A DNA stretch of 64,000 nt from Myxococcales bacterium (GTDB lineage Bacteria > Myxococcota_A > Polyangia > Nannocystales > Nannocystaceae). Both the position numbers and the translations under genes were made by a program. Location: contig JACKDV010000020.1 in NCBI GenBank assembly GCA_020633315.1, forward strand, positions 62,001 through 126,000. Reading direction: 5' to 3'. This document shows positions 46,341 to 58,400 of the stretch, piece after piece; within the stretch, counting starts at the first letter, position 1, and each line of letters begins with the position of its first letter. The notes under the pieces are model-generated. The model did no database searches and was not told where the DNA came from. It saw only the letters and a list, made by a program, of their open reading frames with translations.

Positions 46341-48715
46341 TGGAGACCCTGGTGCTCGCGTGGATCGTCACCTACCTGCTGCACAGCACGATCCTCGTGC
46401 TGGGCGCGTGGCTGCTCGAGCGTCGCTGGGCCGATCGACCCGAGCGCATGAGCGGCGTGTGGAAGACGGCGCTGGTCGGTGGCCTGCTCACCGCGTCGCT
46501 GCAGATCGGCCTGGGCGTGACGCCGGCGGCCGGGCAGTGGGCGCTCGACTCGAGCTCCGTCCCACCATCGGGTCGTGAGCCCACGGCGGGCACGGCTGCC
46601 CTTCCCGTGCCCGCCGTGGCGCTCGTTCCCGCCGCCACGACGAGCGAGGTGCCGGTGCTCGCCTCGTGGCCGCCGCCCGAGAGCGCGCGGCTGCTCGCGC
46701 CGATGGATCCCCCGGCGGCGGTGCTCGCCCCCGTGGAGCCCGCGACCGCCGAGCGGCACGAGCCCGCGCCGGTCCCCGCCGTGCTGGCGAGCACCACCGA
46801 GCCCGAGCCGACCGCCGAGGGGTCGTCGCTGCGCCGCGGCCTGCTGGGCGTGCTGGGCCTGGGCGCGCTGCTGGGCCTGCTGTCGGTGCTGTCGGCCTAC
46901 GTGGCCCTGCGCCGCGAGCTGCGAGGCCGCCGAGCGCTGCACGAGGGCTCGCTGCCCGCCCTGCTCGAGGCGCTGCGTCGTCGGGCCGCCCGCGTGCGTC
47001 CGGTGCCGCTGACCGAGGCCCCGCGCGTGCAGGTGCCGATGGCGATCGGCGTGGCTCGCCCCGAGATCGTGGTGCCCCCGCGCATCGCGGCCGAGCTCTC
47101 CGAGGCCCACCAGGAGAGCCTGCTCGCCCACGAGCTGGCCCACGTGCTGCGTCGCGATCCCGCGTGGCGGCTGCTGGCGCTGTGCATCGAGCGGGTGCTG
47201 TTCTTCCAGCCGCTCAATCGCCTCGCCTCGCGCCGGCTGTCGCAGGCCGCCGAGTACCTGTGCGACGACTGGGCCGCCCGCCACACCCGTCGGCCGCTGG
47301 CGCTGGCGAGCTGCCTGACCGAGATCGCCACCTGGGTCGCATCGCCCGCTCCGGTGGCCGCCACCATGGCCGGTCCGCGCTCGATCCTCGGACGCCGGGT
47401 GCAGCGGCTGCTGCGGCCCGCGACCGAGCAGGGCCGCCCGCGCTGGCTGGCCGTGGCGCTGGTGCTGCCGCTGCTGGCGGTGGTGCTGATCGCTCCGGGG
47501 GCGTCCACCCAGGCGCGGGCGGGGCAGGACGAGCGCGCCACGATCGTCTTCGTGGACGAGCACGGCCGTCGACACGAGCTCCAGGCCGGCGAGGGCGAGG
47601 TGGTGGTGATCGGCGAGGACGGCGAGCCCGAGGTGGTGGGCCGCGACGACGAGCGTCCGGCCGCCTCGCGCCGCGCGGCCCGTCGCGACGAGCGAGCGCA
47701 GGCGCGGGCCAACGACCGGGCGCGTCGGCAGGCCCGCAAGGAGCTGCGCAAGGCCTTCCGCGAGGCCTCGCGGCGGGGCGAGCCGGTGCCCTCCGACCGG
47801 GAGGTGCAGGCGATCCTCGATCGCGCGGCTCCCGATCGCTCGCAGGCCTCGGCCCGCGATGGCCACCTGCGCCTGCACCTGGTGGTGCCCGGGCAGCTCG
47901 AGGTGCACGGCGAGCTGCCGATGGAGCAGCTCGAGGCGCTGGAGGGGCTCGAGCTCGAAGGACTCGAAGGACTCGAGATGCTCGAAGGTCTCGAGGAGCT
48001 GCAGGAGCTCGAGCAAGAGCTCGGCCCGGTGCTCGAGATGCTCGAGGGTCTCGAAGGCGGCGACCTCGACCTGGTGCTGCGTCACGAGGACGGCGAGACC
48101 TCGGTGCATGGGATGCGCGGGGGCGAGCCGTCCCGAGCCCGCCGCCGCTGGGCGCCGCGGGCCCCGACCCCGCCCACCCCGCCTCTCGACACCGAGGCCC
48201 GGCAGCGCCAGCAGCAGGCCCAGGCTCGCCTCCACGCCGCGCTTCGTCGCAAGGCCGAGGCCGAGGCCCGCCTGCAGCGCGAGCACACACGAGAGGCGCT
48301 CACGCGTCGCCAGCAGGAGCACGAGCGCGCGCGCGAGCGGGCCCGCCAGCAGGCCGCCCACGAGCTCGAGCGGCACCGCGAGGAGGCGGAGCACGATCGG
48401 CTGCGGTGGGAGCAGGAGCAGGAGCGTGACGCCCGTCAGCGCCTGCGGCAGACCGAGCGAGAGCGAGAGCGCACCCGTCGTCGGCTCGAGCACCAGCCGC
48501 CGCGCTGGCCGGAGGGCACGGCCCCGGCCGTCCCCTCCGTCCCCGACGCCCCCTACGTGCTGCGACGCGTGCCCGCTCCGCCTGCTCCACCGGCGGCCGT
48601 TGCTCCCACCGCGCCCACCCTCCGGGTACGGACCGCGCCTGCGGCCGTCGCTCGCGTCCCGTCACCGCCGCCCTCACCCGAGGCCCCGGTGGTGTGGGTC
48701 TCGCATCCCGGCTGA
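46340..48715 (+). CDS. M56-family (BlaR1-like) membrane metalloprotease with unusual C-terminal domain
   Basis: M56 proteins sense a signal outside and cleave the BlaI repressor inside. The 791-residue protein has membrane segments near 5-24, 43-62, 165-190 and 369-388. The zinc site is HELAHVLRRD (264-273) with the third-ligand region AEYLCDDWA (about 304-312). There is no penicillin-binding domain. Instead the C-terminus is 400 residues of charged low complexity: an Arg/Ala segment, a Leu/Glu repeat (LEGLELEGLEGLEML, about 535-570) and an Arg/Gln/Glu coiled coil ending in a Pro-rich tail. The ligand sensed is therefore unknown. It follows AAGGAGG. Confidence 0.88.
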   Translation: METLVLAWIVTYLLHSTILVLGAWLLERRWADRPERMSGVWKTALVGGLLTASLQIGLGVTPAAGQWALDSSSVPPSGREPTAGTAALPVPAVALVPAATTSEVPVLASWPPPESARLLAPMDPPAAVLAPVEPATAERHEPAPVPAVLASTTEPEPTAEGSSLRRGLLGVLGLGALLGLLSVLSAYVALRRELRGRRALHEGSLPALLEALRRRAARVRPVPLTEAPRVQVPMAIGVARPEIVVPPRIAAELSEAHQESLLAHELAHVLRRDPAWRLLALCIERVLFFQPLNRLASRRLSQAAEYLCDDWAARHTRRPLALASCLTEIATWVASPAPVAATMAGPRSILGRRVQRLLRPATEQGRPRWLAVALVLPLLAVVLIAPGASTQARAGQDERATIVFVDEHGRRHELQAGEGEVVVIGEDGEPEVVGRDDERPAASRRAARRDERAQARANDRARRQARKELRKAFREASRRGEPVPSDREVQAILDRAAPDRSQASARDGHLRLHLVVPGQLEVHGELPMEQLEALEGLELEGLEGLEMLEGLEELQELEQELGPVLEMLEGLEGGDLDLVLRHEDGETSVHGMRGGEPSRARRRWAPRAPTPPTPPLDTEARQRQQQAQARLHAALRRKAEAEARLQREHTREALTRRQQEHERARERARQQAAHELERHREEAEHDRLRWEQEQERDARQRLRQTERERERTRRRLEHQPPRWPEGTAPAVPSVPDAPYVLRRVPAPPAPPAAVAPTAPTLRVRTAPAAVARVPSPPPSPEAPVVWVSHPG

Positions 48716-48822
48716 GCCCGCGCTCGCCCCATCTCCCCTTCGTTCCCTTCGATCCCGAGCGGGCCGTCGTCCCGCCCTCGGGGCGGCGTCGCTCGCCCCG
48801 TGACCCAAGCAAGGAGGCAATC

Positions 48823-49803
48823 ATGAAGACTCCCATCCCGTCCCTCATCGCCGCGGGCCTGTTCCTGCTCGGACCGACCATCGCCTGGGCCGAGCCCCCG
48901 GCTCCCCCCGCTCCCCCGATCGTCCCCGTCGCGGGCGAGCTCGCCGCTCCTGCACCGCCCGCGCCGCCCGGCGCTCGGGGCAGGGCCCCGGCCGCTCCCC
49001 CTGCTCCCCCGACCATCCCCGCCGTAGGGCGGGTCGCCCCGGCGCCTCCGTCTCCGCCCGTGGTGCTGGCCGCAGCAACCCACCCCGCTCCACCCATCGC
49101 TCCGGTGCCGCCCGTCGCCGCCGTCCATCCCGAGGGTCACCCGCGCGTGCTGTGGGCCACCGGCGGCGACGAGCCCCGCCTGGGCACGCAGGTGAGCTCC
49201 ATGTCGCCCGAGCTGCGGGACTTCTTCGGGGCGCCCTCCGACGCGGGCATCCTCGTGCAGCGAGTCGAGCCGGGCAGCGCGGCCGAGGCGGCCAAGGTGA
49301 AGGTGGGCGACGTGCTGGTGTCGCTCGGCGGCCACCCCATCACCCGGGCCTCCGACGTCCGCGAGGCCCTCGCGGCCCGCGAGGCCGACGAGGTGGAGGT
49401 GGTGGTGATCCGCAAGGGCAAGCGCAAGACCCTGCGTGCCTCCCTGCCCCGCACGGGCGGCTCTCCCAGAGCCTCGGGACCAGGCGGGCCCGGGATGCCG
49501 GCGATGCCATCGATGCCTCCGATGCCGACCTTCCCGGAGATCCCCCCCATCGAGCTGCCGCCCGAGGTCCAGCAGCACCTCGACCCGCAGCAGCGCGAGG
49601 CGATCGAGCGCGAGCTGTCCGAGGCCCGCGAGCGGCTCCGCGAGGCGGAGCGCCAGCTCCAGCAGCAGTGGCCCACCAACGACCCCCCGCATGCCCGCCC
49701 TCCCGAGCCGCCTCGCCCCCAGGCCGCACCCAAGGGCGAGACGAGGACCAAGCCCCGCAAGCCCGGCCGGCGCGATCGCAAGGCGTCGCGCTCGGCCGAC
49801 TGA
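48823..49803 (+). CDS. Secreted PDZ-domain protein with Pro-rich linkers
   Basis: The 326-residue protein has a signal peptide ending AWA, a Pro/Ala-rich segment of ~75 residues, and a PDZ domain at about 125-205 (GTQVSSMSPELRDFFG, GILVQRVEPGSAAEAA, VGDVLVSLGGHPI). A Met/Pro-rich hinge and a Glu/Arg helix follow (about 235-290). No protease domain is seen. The gene follows the M56 gene by 107 bp behind AAGGAGG and may be part of the same regulon. It could be a periplasmic adaptor for site-1-type proteolysis. Confidence 0.8.
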   Translation: MKTPIPSLIAAGLFLLGPTIAWAEPPAPPAPPIVPVAGELAAPAPPAPPGARGRAPAAPPAPPTIPAVGRVAPAPPSPPVVLAAATHPAPPIAPVPPVAAVHPEGHPRVLWATGGDEPRLGTQVSSMSPELRDFFGAPSDAGILVQRVEPGSAAEAAKVKVGDVLVSLGGHPITRASDVREALAAREADEVEVVVIRKGKRKTLRASLPRTGGSPRASGPGGPGMPAMPSMPPMPTFPEIPPIELPPEVQQHLDPQQREAIERELSEARERLREAERQLQQQWPTNDPPHARPPEPPRPQAAPKGETRTKPRKPGRRDRKASRSAD

Positions 49804-49812
49804 GGCGCGCGC

Positions 49813-51507
49813 CTACCCGCGCGGATCGGGCTTGCAGATCCCGCCGCCCTCGATCTGCGCGTTGGTGCGGAAGGTGTTGAGCACGTCCCAGTTGTTCACC
49901 GGCGTCTGTGGGATCGTGGAATCCTCGCGCACGTTGGTCACGTAGTACGCGTGCTGGTTCCAGATCCGCCGCGCCTGGATCCACCGGTCCTCGGCGTCGC
50001 GGATCACCTGCAGCGCCGGGGCGTTGCTGTACGAGACCACGAGGATCTCGGCCGAGCCGTCGTTGTCGACGTCGGCGACCACCGGGTACTCGCTCAGCGT
50101 CGGGCTGCCCCGCGGCTGCTGCAGGAGCTGCATGCCGGTCTGCCCGTCGTAGATGCGGAAGAACTGCTCGTCGGCGTACATCGCCTCGGCCACGCCGTCG
50201 CCCAGGAAGTCGAAGGCGGTGCCGCCGGCGGCCCCCGAGAAGTCGGCCACCACCGCCTGCCACAGCACGTCGGCGGCGTTGGGGCCCTCGTACACCGCGT
50301 AGGCCGACTGCGACGAGCTGGCCCACTCCGACACGTTGTCGCCGTCGAAGTCGTGGATGGTGCCGGGCCGCTGCCACACCAGGTAGGCGCCCGCGGACAC
50401 CCCGGTGGGCGTGACCGGGCCCCACTTGATCGCCCCGGTGTGCTCGAGCATCCACAGGCCCTGGCCCGAGGTCACGAACACCTCGGGCTGCGGGTCGGCG
50501 TCGAGGTTGCCGATCTGCGGGATCGACTGCGAGGTGATCGTGGGGTAGTTCTCGTAGTAGACCGAGCCGTCGTGGTGGTACGCGGAGTGACCGGTGACCA
50601 CCTCGAGGTCGCCGTCCCCGTCGAGGTCGGCCGCGGTGGTGGCCTCGAGCTCGCCCGGCGTGGGGTTGGTCTGCGACCACAGCAGGTTGCCCTGGTGATC
50701 GTAGACCTCGTGGTTGAACACGATCTCCGCGTCACCGTCGGCGTCGAGGTCGTGGATCGCCACCGCCCCCGACTGCCGCTGGAACTGGCTGGCCGCGGCG
50801 CCGTCGGTGGTGTTGGTCCACTTGACGGTGCCGTCGTGCTCGAAGGCCTTCATGCGGAACACGCTGCCGTCGAGCCACGCGGTCACGATCTCGGGCAGGC
50901 CGTCGCCATCGATGTCCCCGAAGGCCGGGTTGGTGCAGCACGACACCCCCTCGGAGGGCGGGATGGTGAAGTGCACCGCCCCGGTCTCGCCGTCGAGCAG
51001 GTGCACGTTGCAGGTGGTGCTGTAGCTGATGTTGGTGTTCGACACGAGCACCACGTCGGGCACGTCGCACAGGTCGATCGTCCCGTTGCCGTCGTCGTCG
51101 GTGAAGTTGCCCACCAGGGGGATCACCCAGCTGCGCTCGCCGTTGTCGTAGCTCCACTGCAGGTCGGGGCTGAAGCTGTCGGCGGGGGCCTCGTTGGAGC
51201 AGTCGCCCACCGCGTTCATGTCGTCGTTGACCGAGCACACGTCCACCATGGGGACGTCGGGGACCGTGCCCACGTCGAAGATCGGCGGGCCGTCGTCCAC
51301 ACCGGTGGCCGAGTCGGCGCTGGCGGTGGACGAGCCGGTCTCGCCGTGGCCCGTGCCCTGGCTCGTGGCGTCGTCGCCCGCCGTCGTCCCGTCGGCCGAG
51401 GTCCCCGGGAGCGTGGCCACCCCCGTCGTCGTCGGCTCGGCCTCGCCGTCGTCCCCCGTGCAGGCGACGAGGCTCGTCACCAGGATCCATCGTGCTCGTC
51501 CCGCCAT
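49813..51507 (-). CDS. FG-GAP/VCBS repeat lipoprotein
   Basis: The 564-residue lipoprotein (signal ending TSLVAC) has a Ser/Thr/Gly/Asp linker, then repeats with the calcium-binding pattern DxDGDGxxE (FGDIDGDGLPEIVTAW, IHDLDADGDAEIVFN, AADLDGDGDLEVVTG, VADVDNDGSAEILVV). These are FG-GAP blades of an integrin-like propeller. The start at 51507 was chosen for the signal peptide. It is convergent with the PDZ gene, 9 bp apart. Confidence 0.9.
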   Translation of the reverse strand: MAGRARWILVTSLVACTGDDGEAEPTTTGVATLPGTSADGTTAGDDATSQGTGHGETGSSTASADSATGVDDGPPIFDVGTVPDVPMVDVCSVNDDMNAVGDCSNEAPADSFSPDLQWSYDNGERSWVIPLVGNFTDDDGNGTIDLCDVPDVVLVSNTNISYSTTCNVHLLDGETGAVHFTIPPSEGVSCCTNPAFGDIDGDGLPEIVTAWLDGSVFRMKAFEHDGTVKWTNTTDGAAASQFQRQSGAVAIHDLDADGDAEIVFNHEVYDHQGNLLWSQTNPTPGELEATTAADLDGDGDLEVVTGHSAYHHDGSVYYENYPTITSQSIPQIGNLDADPQPEVFVTSGQGLWMLEHTGAIKWGPVTPTGVSAGAYLVWQRPGTIHDFDGDNVSEWASSSQSAYAVYEGPNAADVLWQAVVADFSGAAGGTAFDFLGDGVAEAMYADEQFFRIYDGQTGMQLLQQPRGSPTLSEYPVVADVDNDGSAEILVVSYSNAPALQVIRDAEDRWIQARRIWNQHAYYVTNVREDSTIPQTPVNNWDVLNTFRTNAQIEGGGICKPDPRG

Positions 51508-51583
51508 CGTCACCTCGGCCTCGAGTCTACCCGAGGCGCGGGCGGGGTTTGGTGGCAAAGCGGAGCCCCGGCGACCGAAAGCG

Positions 51584-51608
51584 CTCGGCCCGGGCCGCTC
51601 GGGCCGAG
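51584..51608 (-). terminator. Hairpin after the globin gene
   Basis: CTCGGCCCG and CGGGCCGAG form a perfect 9-bp stem with a 7-base loop, 5 bases past the globin stop. Confidence 0.65.
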
Positions 51609-51612
51609 TAAC

Positions 51613-52035
51613 TCAGGTGGGCCGCGGCACCGCCAGGATCGCCCGACCGCCCTCGTCGCTGCACTCCTCGATCGAGGCCTTCACCACGAAGGGGCGCCAC
51701 GACTCGTTGAAGCGCAGCAGGTCCTCCACCTCGCGCGCCGCGAGCCCCTGCTGGCGCAGCGCGTCGGCGAACAGCTCGTGCCGCAGGTCGAACAGCTCGT
51801 CGGTGATGAGCATGTGGGCATGCTCGTCGCGGAGGAAGCGACCGTGCATGGTGAAGAAGGTGGGGTCGTCCCACGCCATCTGGATGAAGCGCACCAGCTT
51901 GGCCTCCTGCCGCGCCTGGTCCACCCCCCCGAAGAACGGGCCGAGCCAGGGGTGGGCATAGATCGCGTCGTAGAAGCGACGCGCGGCGGCCAGCAGCACC
52001 TCCTCGCTCGGCAGCGGGCCCGGGTCCTCGCTCAC
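51613..52035 (-). CDS. Truncated globin
   Basis: The 140-residue protein has the features of a truncated 2/2 globin: ARRFYDAIYAHPWLGPFF at the start (helix B, CD region), then FIQMAWDDPTFFTMHGRFLR and DEHAHMLITDELFDLRHELF (the likely proximal His in this region). The GTG start at 52035 overlaps the stop of the upstream TlpA-like gene by 4 bases (GTGA). The pair may link thiol redox to oxygen or NO handling. Confidence 0.85.
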   Translation of the reverse strand: MSEDPGPLPSEEVLLAAARRFYDAIYAHPWLGPFFGGVDQARQEAKLVRFIQMAWDDPTFFTMHGRFLRDEHAHMLITDELFDLRHELFADALRQQGLAAREVEDLLRFNESWRPFVVKASIEECSDEGGRAILAVPRPT

Positions 52036-52910
52036 TCCTTGGTGCCCTTCTTGGCCTTGGCCTCGGCGCGGATCTCGAGCTGCTCGCGGATGTCGGCCTC
52101 GAGCTGGCCCATGCACTCGGGCTTGTAGCCGCGGTAGGCGGCCCGGATGATGCCCTTGTAGTCGACCACGAAGGTGAAGGGGAACTTGGGGCTGCCGTAC
52201 TTGCCGGCGTAGGTCTCCCCCCCGATCGCCAGCTTGGCCGCGAGCTTGCGCTTGTCGGCGAAGTCCACCACGCCCTCGGGCTCCTCGTCGGTGGCGATGG
52301 CCAGCAGGGTCATGCCGTGCTTGCGGTAGCGCCGGTAGAGCTGGTCGAACTCGGGCAGCTCCTTGAGGCAGGGCTTGCACCACGTGCCCCAGAAGTTGAC
52401 CACCAGCACCCGCCCCTTGAAGGTGCCGCTGGAGACCGACTTGCCGTCGGGGGTGGGCAGCGAGAACGCCTTGAGCGGCTCGCCCACCCCGGGATCCTTG
52501 CCGCACGTCTCGTCGGTCTTGGTGTGCAGGGCTCGCGGCAGCTCGAGGGAGGCGCTGGGCTTGGCCTTGGGCGGCGCGGGATCCTTGGGCTGCACGGTGG
52601 TCGAGATCCTCGGGTCGGCCGTGCCGCCGTCGCTGCCGTCCTCCGGCGCATCGGTGCCGCCGTCGCTCGGCTCGGTGCCGCCGTCGCTCGGCTCGGTGCC
52701 GCCGTCGTCGGCCGTCAGCTCGCCGGGGCCGCTCGCGACCAGCGGGGGCTCGGGCTCGGCCTCCGGCTCGGCGACGGGCTTGGGCTCGGCCTCGGCCACC
52801 GGCTCGGCCTCGACCGCCGGCTTGGCCTCGGGCTCCGGCGGCCGGGACGAGGTGGAGAACGTGCAGCCGCCGAGCAACCCGACCACCACCAGCACGCGTG
52901 GGCTTCGCAT
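52032..52910 (-). CDS. TlpA/ResA-like thioredoxin lipoprotein
   Basis: The 292-residue protein has a lipoprotein signal ending VGLLGGC. A 110-residue Glu/Pro/Ala and Asp/Gly/Thr linker with repeats of DGGTEPS follows. The thioredoxin domain (about 140-280) has VNFWGTWCKPCLKELPEF, with active-site CKPC, and FPFTFVVDYKG (cis-Pro loop). It would reduce or isomerise disulphides outside the membrane, e.g. for cytochrome c maturation. It is the first gene of an operon with the globin. Confidence 0.92.
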   Translation of the reverse strand: MRSPRVLVVVGLLGGCTFSTSSRPPEPEAKPAVEAEPVAEAEPKPVAEPEAEPEPPLVASGPGELTADDGGTEPSDGGTEPSDGGTDAPEDGSDGGTADPRISTTVQPKDPAPPKAKPSASLELPRALHTKTDETCGKDPGVGEPLKAFSLPTPDGKSVSSGTFKGRVLVVNFWGTWCKPCLKELPEFDQLYRRYRKHGMTLLAIATDEEPEGVVDFADKRKLAAKLAIGGETYAGKYGSPKFPFTFVVDYKGIIRAAYRGYKPECMGQLEADIREQLEIRAEAKAKKGTKE

Positions 52911-53000
52911 GAGGGAACGCTAGCAGCCCGGCCCCCGCTCGCGCCAGCGGCTCGGGGTCGCACAGGTGCTAGAGTGAGGCCTCCGCGGGGCAGAGGCCGG

Positions 53001-53637
53001 ATGCCGCTCGACGACGACCTGGAGCTACTGAGGGCCTGGCGCAGCGGCCAGCCGAAGGCGGGGCACACCCTGTTTCGGCGGTACTACGACGACGTCTATC
53101 GCTTCGTCGATTCCAAGGTCCCCGCCGAGGACGTGGAGGAGTTGGTGCAAGAGACCTTCGCCACCCTCGTGCGCAAGCGCGACGAATTCTCCGGCGACGC
53201 GTCCTTTCGATCGTACCTGCTCGGCATCGCCCGCCTGCACCTGCTCGAGCACTACCGCAGGCGGCACCGCGACTCGCTCAACGATCCGCTCGACTTCTCT
53301 CGCATCACGGCCGCGGAGCTGGGGGGCTCGATGTCCTCGGTGCTCGGTCGCCAGCGCGAGCACGCGCTGCTGCGGCTGGCGCTGCCCCGCATCCCGCTCG
53401 ATCACCAGATCCTGCTCGAGCTGTACCTGTGGGAGGAGTTCACCGCGGCCCAGCTCGCCCAGATCATGGACATCCCCGAGAACACGGTGCGCTCCCGCTT
53501 CCGACGGGCCAAGCAGCTCCTCGAGGCGCAGGTGCGTCAGCTCGCCGAGCACCCCGAGCAGCTCACCAGCACCCTCGAGACCCTGTCGAGCTGGATCGAC
53601 GACGTCCAGCTCGCGGCGCGTCGGCGCCTGCCCTCGC

Positions 53638-53648
<11 letters not shown>
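53001..53648 (+). CDS. ECF-like sigma factor (copy 1)
   Basis: The 215-residue protein has sigma region 2 (LFRRYYDDVYRFVDSKV, ELVQETFATLVRKRDEF, SFRSYLLGIARLHLLEHY) and region 4 (LPRIPLDHQILLELYLWEEF, AAQLAQIMDIPENTVRSRF). It closely resembles the second sigma-like protein at 56310-56963. A Ser/Leu-rich tail extends the C-terminus. No anti-sigma gene is adjacent; the SIR2-kinase on the opposite strand overlaps its 3' end by 11 bp. Confidence 0.9.
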
Positions 53649-56160
<2,512 letters not shown>

Positions 56161-56309
56161 CGGGGCCTCCATGATAGTGGCAATCGGCTCGCACCGAGGG
56201 AGGCCGCCAGCGCTCGAGCGCGCGGCCCCGAATTCGCCGCGTGCCCGGACGACCAGCGCCGCGGGCTCGCCCTGCCCCGCGAGAGGTGATGGGCCCCTCG
56301 GCGGCCGGC

Positions 56310-56963
56310 CTAGCCCTCGGCGCTCGCCCGCTGCAGAGCCTCGAGCAGCTTGTCCGACAGCGTCCTGCGCGTAGCCTCGATGACCGGCTCGTCGCGATCG
56401 AGGCGCTGGAGCTCGCGCTCGAGGTGCGCACGGGCCCGGCCCACCCGCTCATCCATCGTGACCGCCTCGAGCCCGAGGATGCGAGCGAGCTGGGCGAGGG
56501 AGAACGAGTCGTCGTCGAGCAGCAGCTCGAGCAAGAGCTGCTCACCCAGCGGGATGCGGGGGATCGCCTCGCGCAGCAGCAGGAGGTCCGGCTCCGTGTC
56601 GATCATCGTCGACGGGTGACCACCGAGCTCCTGCAAGGAGAGCTGGGACGGATCGGTCTGCGCGAAGCTCTCGAGCACGTGCTCGAACTTGAAGTGATCG
56701 TAGAGGCGATGCGTCGCGAAGGTCAGCAGGGAGACCCGCACCTCGACCTCGGTGGAGGCGAGCTCGAGGCAATCGCGGAAGGTGCCCTCGACCAGCTCCT
56801 GGACGTTGCGCTTGATCTTCGAATCGAAGAACCGATAGATCTTCTCGTAGTGGCGGACGAAGAGCTCGCGTCCCGCGGCCCGTTGCCCTTCTCGCCAGCC
56901 GACCAGCAGCCGCCGCGTGCTCCAGTCGTCGAGAATGGGCGAGATCGTGACAGCTTCGCTCAT
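56310..56963 (-). CDS. ECF-like sigma factor (copy 2, divergent)
   Basis: The 217-residue protein aligns with copy 1: LLVGWREGQ, LFVRHYEKIYRFFDSKI, ELVEGTF and IPRIPLGEQLLLELLL. The recognition helix region (LAQLARILGLEAVTMDERV) is less canonical and the -10-binding segment (LLTFATHRLYDHF) is diverged. It may be a sigma, a degenerate sigma or an anti-anti-sigma-like partner. It lies 149 bp upstream of the SIR2-kinase on the same strand, so it could control or be controlled by it. An in-frame start at 57029 is possible. Confidence 0.75.
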   Translation of the reverse strand: MSEAVTISPILDDWSTRRLLVGWREGQRAAGRELFVRHYEKIYRFFDSKIKRNVQELVEGTFRDCLELASTEVEVRVSLLTFATHRLYDHFKFEHVLESFAQTDPSQLSLQELGGHPSTMIDTEPDLLLLREAIPRIPLGEQLLLELLLDDDSFSLAQLARILGLEAVTMDERVGRARAHLERELQRLDRDEPVIEATRRTLSDKLLEALQRASAEG

Positions 56964-57155
56964 GGGGTCGTCTTCGGGAGCGTCCGGCGCTCGCTCGCGT
57001 CGGGCCTTAAGCGTTCCCACCGATGCCATCCGTCACGCTCCAGGGCGAGAAAGATCGAAAATCGGGGAGATTCCTAGGATGAGCGCCGAGGGCGCTGGTA
57101 CGGCGAGTGACCATGGCCACCAAACCCACGCTCGATCCCCAACGGGTGTTCAGGC

Positions 57156-58391
57156 TCATTCGAGGCGGTCGAGCCCTCGGCAGAGGCGCGACCACGCGTC
57201 GCGCAGCAGGGCCTCGCCGCAGCGATAGGGCAGCAGCCAGCGCACGGTCTTGCCGCTGCACACGGTCACCAGCATGCCCTCCTCCTGGAGCAGGTCGCCC
57301 AGCGGGTTGGCGGGCGCATCGCCCTTGCCCGTGATCTCGATGCCGATCATCGAGCCCAGGCCGCGCAGCTCCGCCACCCGCGGGTGCGGGCTCTCGCGCG
57401 CGATGGCCCGCAGCGTCTCGAGCTGCGCGCCGGCCTTGGCCATCAGATCCTCGGCGTCCATGATCCGCAGGGTGGCCAGGGCGGCCGCGCAGGCCACCGG
57501 GTTGCCGCCGAAGGTGGAGCCGTGGCTGCCCTTGACCATGTGCTCGGCGAGCTCGGCCCGGGTCACGCAGGCGCCGATGGGGAAGCCGCCGCCCAGCGCC
57601 TTGGCGTACCACGACACGTCGGGCGCGAGCGTGGGGTCGTCGCCCACGATGGTCGACCACGCGGCGAAGCGACCGGTGCGACCCGAGCCGCACTGGATCT
57701 CGTCGGCGCCCAGCAGCGCGCCGTGCTCGGAGCACAGCTTGCGCAGGCCCACCAGGAACTCGCGCGAGGCGGGGTAGATCCCGGCCTCGCCCTGCACCGG
57801 CTCGAGGAACACCGCGGCCACGCGATCGCGGTACTGCTCGAGCAGTCGGCCCACCGAGTCGAGGTCGCCGTAGCTGGCCCGGGCCACGTTGAGCCGCGCG
57901 AAGCGATCGTCGGGCTCGCCCAGGGTGCTCACGTAGGGCTTGCGGTAGGCCGGGTTGGCCGTCAGCGAGATCGAGCCCAGCGTGCGGCCGTGGAAGGCCC
58001 GCTCGAAGCCGATGATCACGTCGCGGCCGGTGGCCCGCAGCACCAGCTTGATCGCGGCCTCGTTGACCTCGGTGCCGGTGTTGCCCAGGAACACGCGGCC
58101 GTCGGGGATCGGGTCGCGCGAGACGATCTCGCCGACCAGCGCCTGCTGGGGCTCGGTCCACAGCGTGCCCGCGGCCGCGGTGAGTCGCAGCATCTGGTCG
58201 CGCACCGCATCGGCCAGGTCGGGGTGCCCGTGGCCCAGCGGCAGGCAGCCGATGCCGCACATCGCATCGAGATAGACCTGGCCCGCGGTGTCGGTGACGA
58301 ACACGCTGCCCTTGCCCCCGTCGTCGGGCGGCACGGCGGCGTCGAGGGTGATGTTGCGCGGCGGGTACGTCGGCCAGCGGCGGTCCTGCAT
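57156..58391 (-). CDS. Class III aminotransferase (acetylornithine-type)
   Basis: PLP-dependent class III enzymes transfer an omega-amino group. The 411-residue protein has FLGNTGTEVNEAAIK (PLP phosphate), AFHGRTLGSISLT, PVQGEAGI, LLGADEIQCGSGRTG (PLP-binding Asp) and SWYAKALGGGFPIGA with the PLP-Lys. The length and pattern fit ArgD-type enzymes, but a substrate cannot be assigned. No arg gene is adjacent; a membrane-associated TPR protein follows closely on the same strand upstream. Confidence 0.88.
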   Translation of the reverse strand: MQDRRWPTYPPRNITLDAAVPPDDGGKGSVFVTDTAGQVYLDAMCGIGCLPLGHGHPDLADAVRDQMLRLTAAAGTLWTEPQQALVGEIVSRDPIPDGRVFLGNTGTEVNEAAIKLVLRATGRDVIIGFERAFHGRTLGSISLTANPAYRKPYVSTLGEPDDRFARLNVARASYGDLDSVGRLLEQYRDRVAAVFLEPVQGEAGIYPASREFLVGLRKLCSEHGALLGADEIQCGSGRTGRFAAWSTIVGDDPTLAPDVSWYAKALGGGFPIGACVTRAELAEHMVKGSHGSTFGGNPVACAAALATLRIMDAEDLMAKAGAQLETLRAIARESPHPRVAELRGLGSMIGIEITGKGDAPANPLGDLLQEEGMLVTVCSGKTVRWLLPYRCGEALLRDAWSRLCRGLDRLE

Positions 58392-58400
58392 GGGCCGAAG

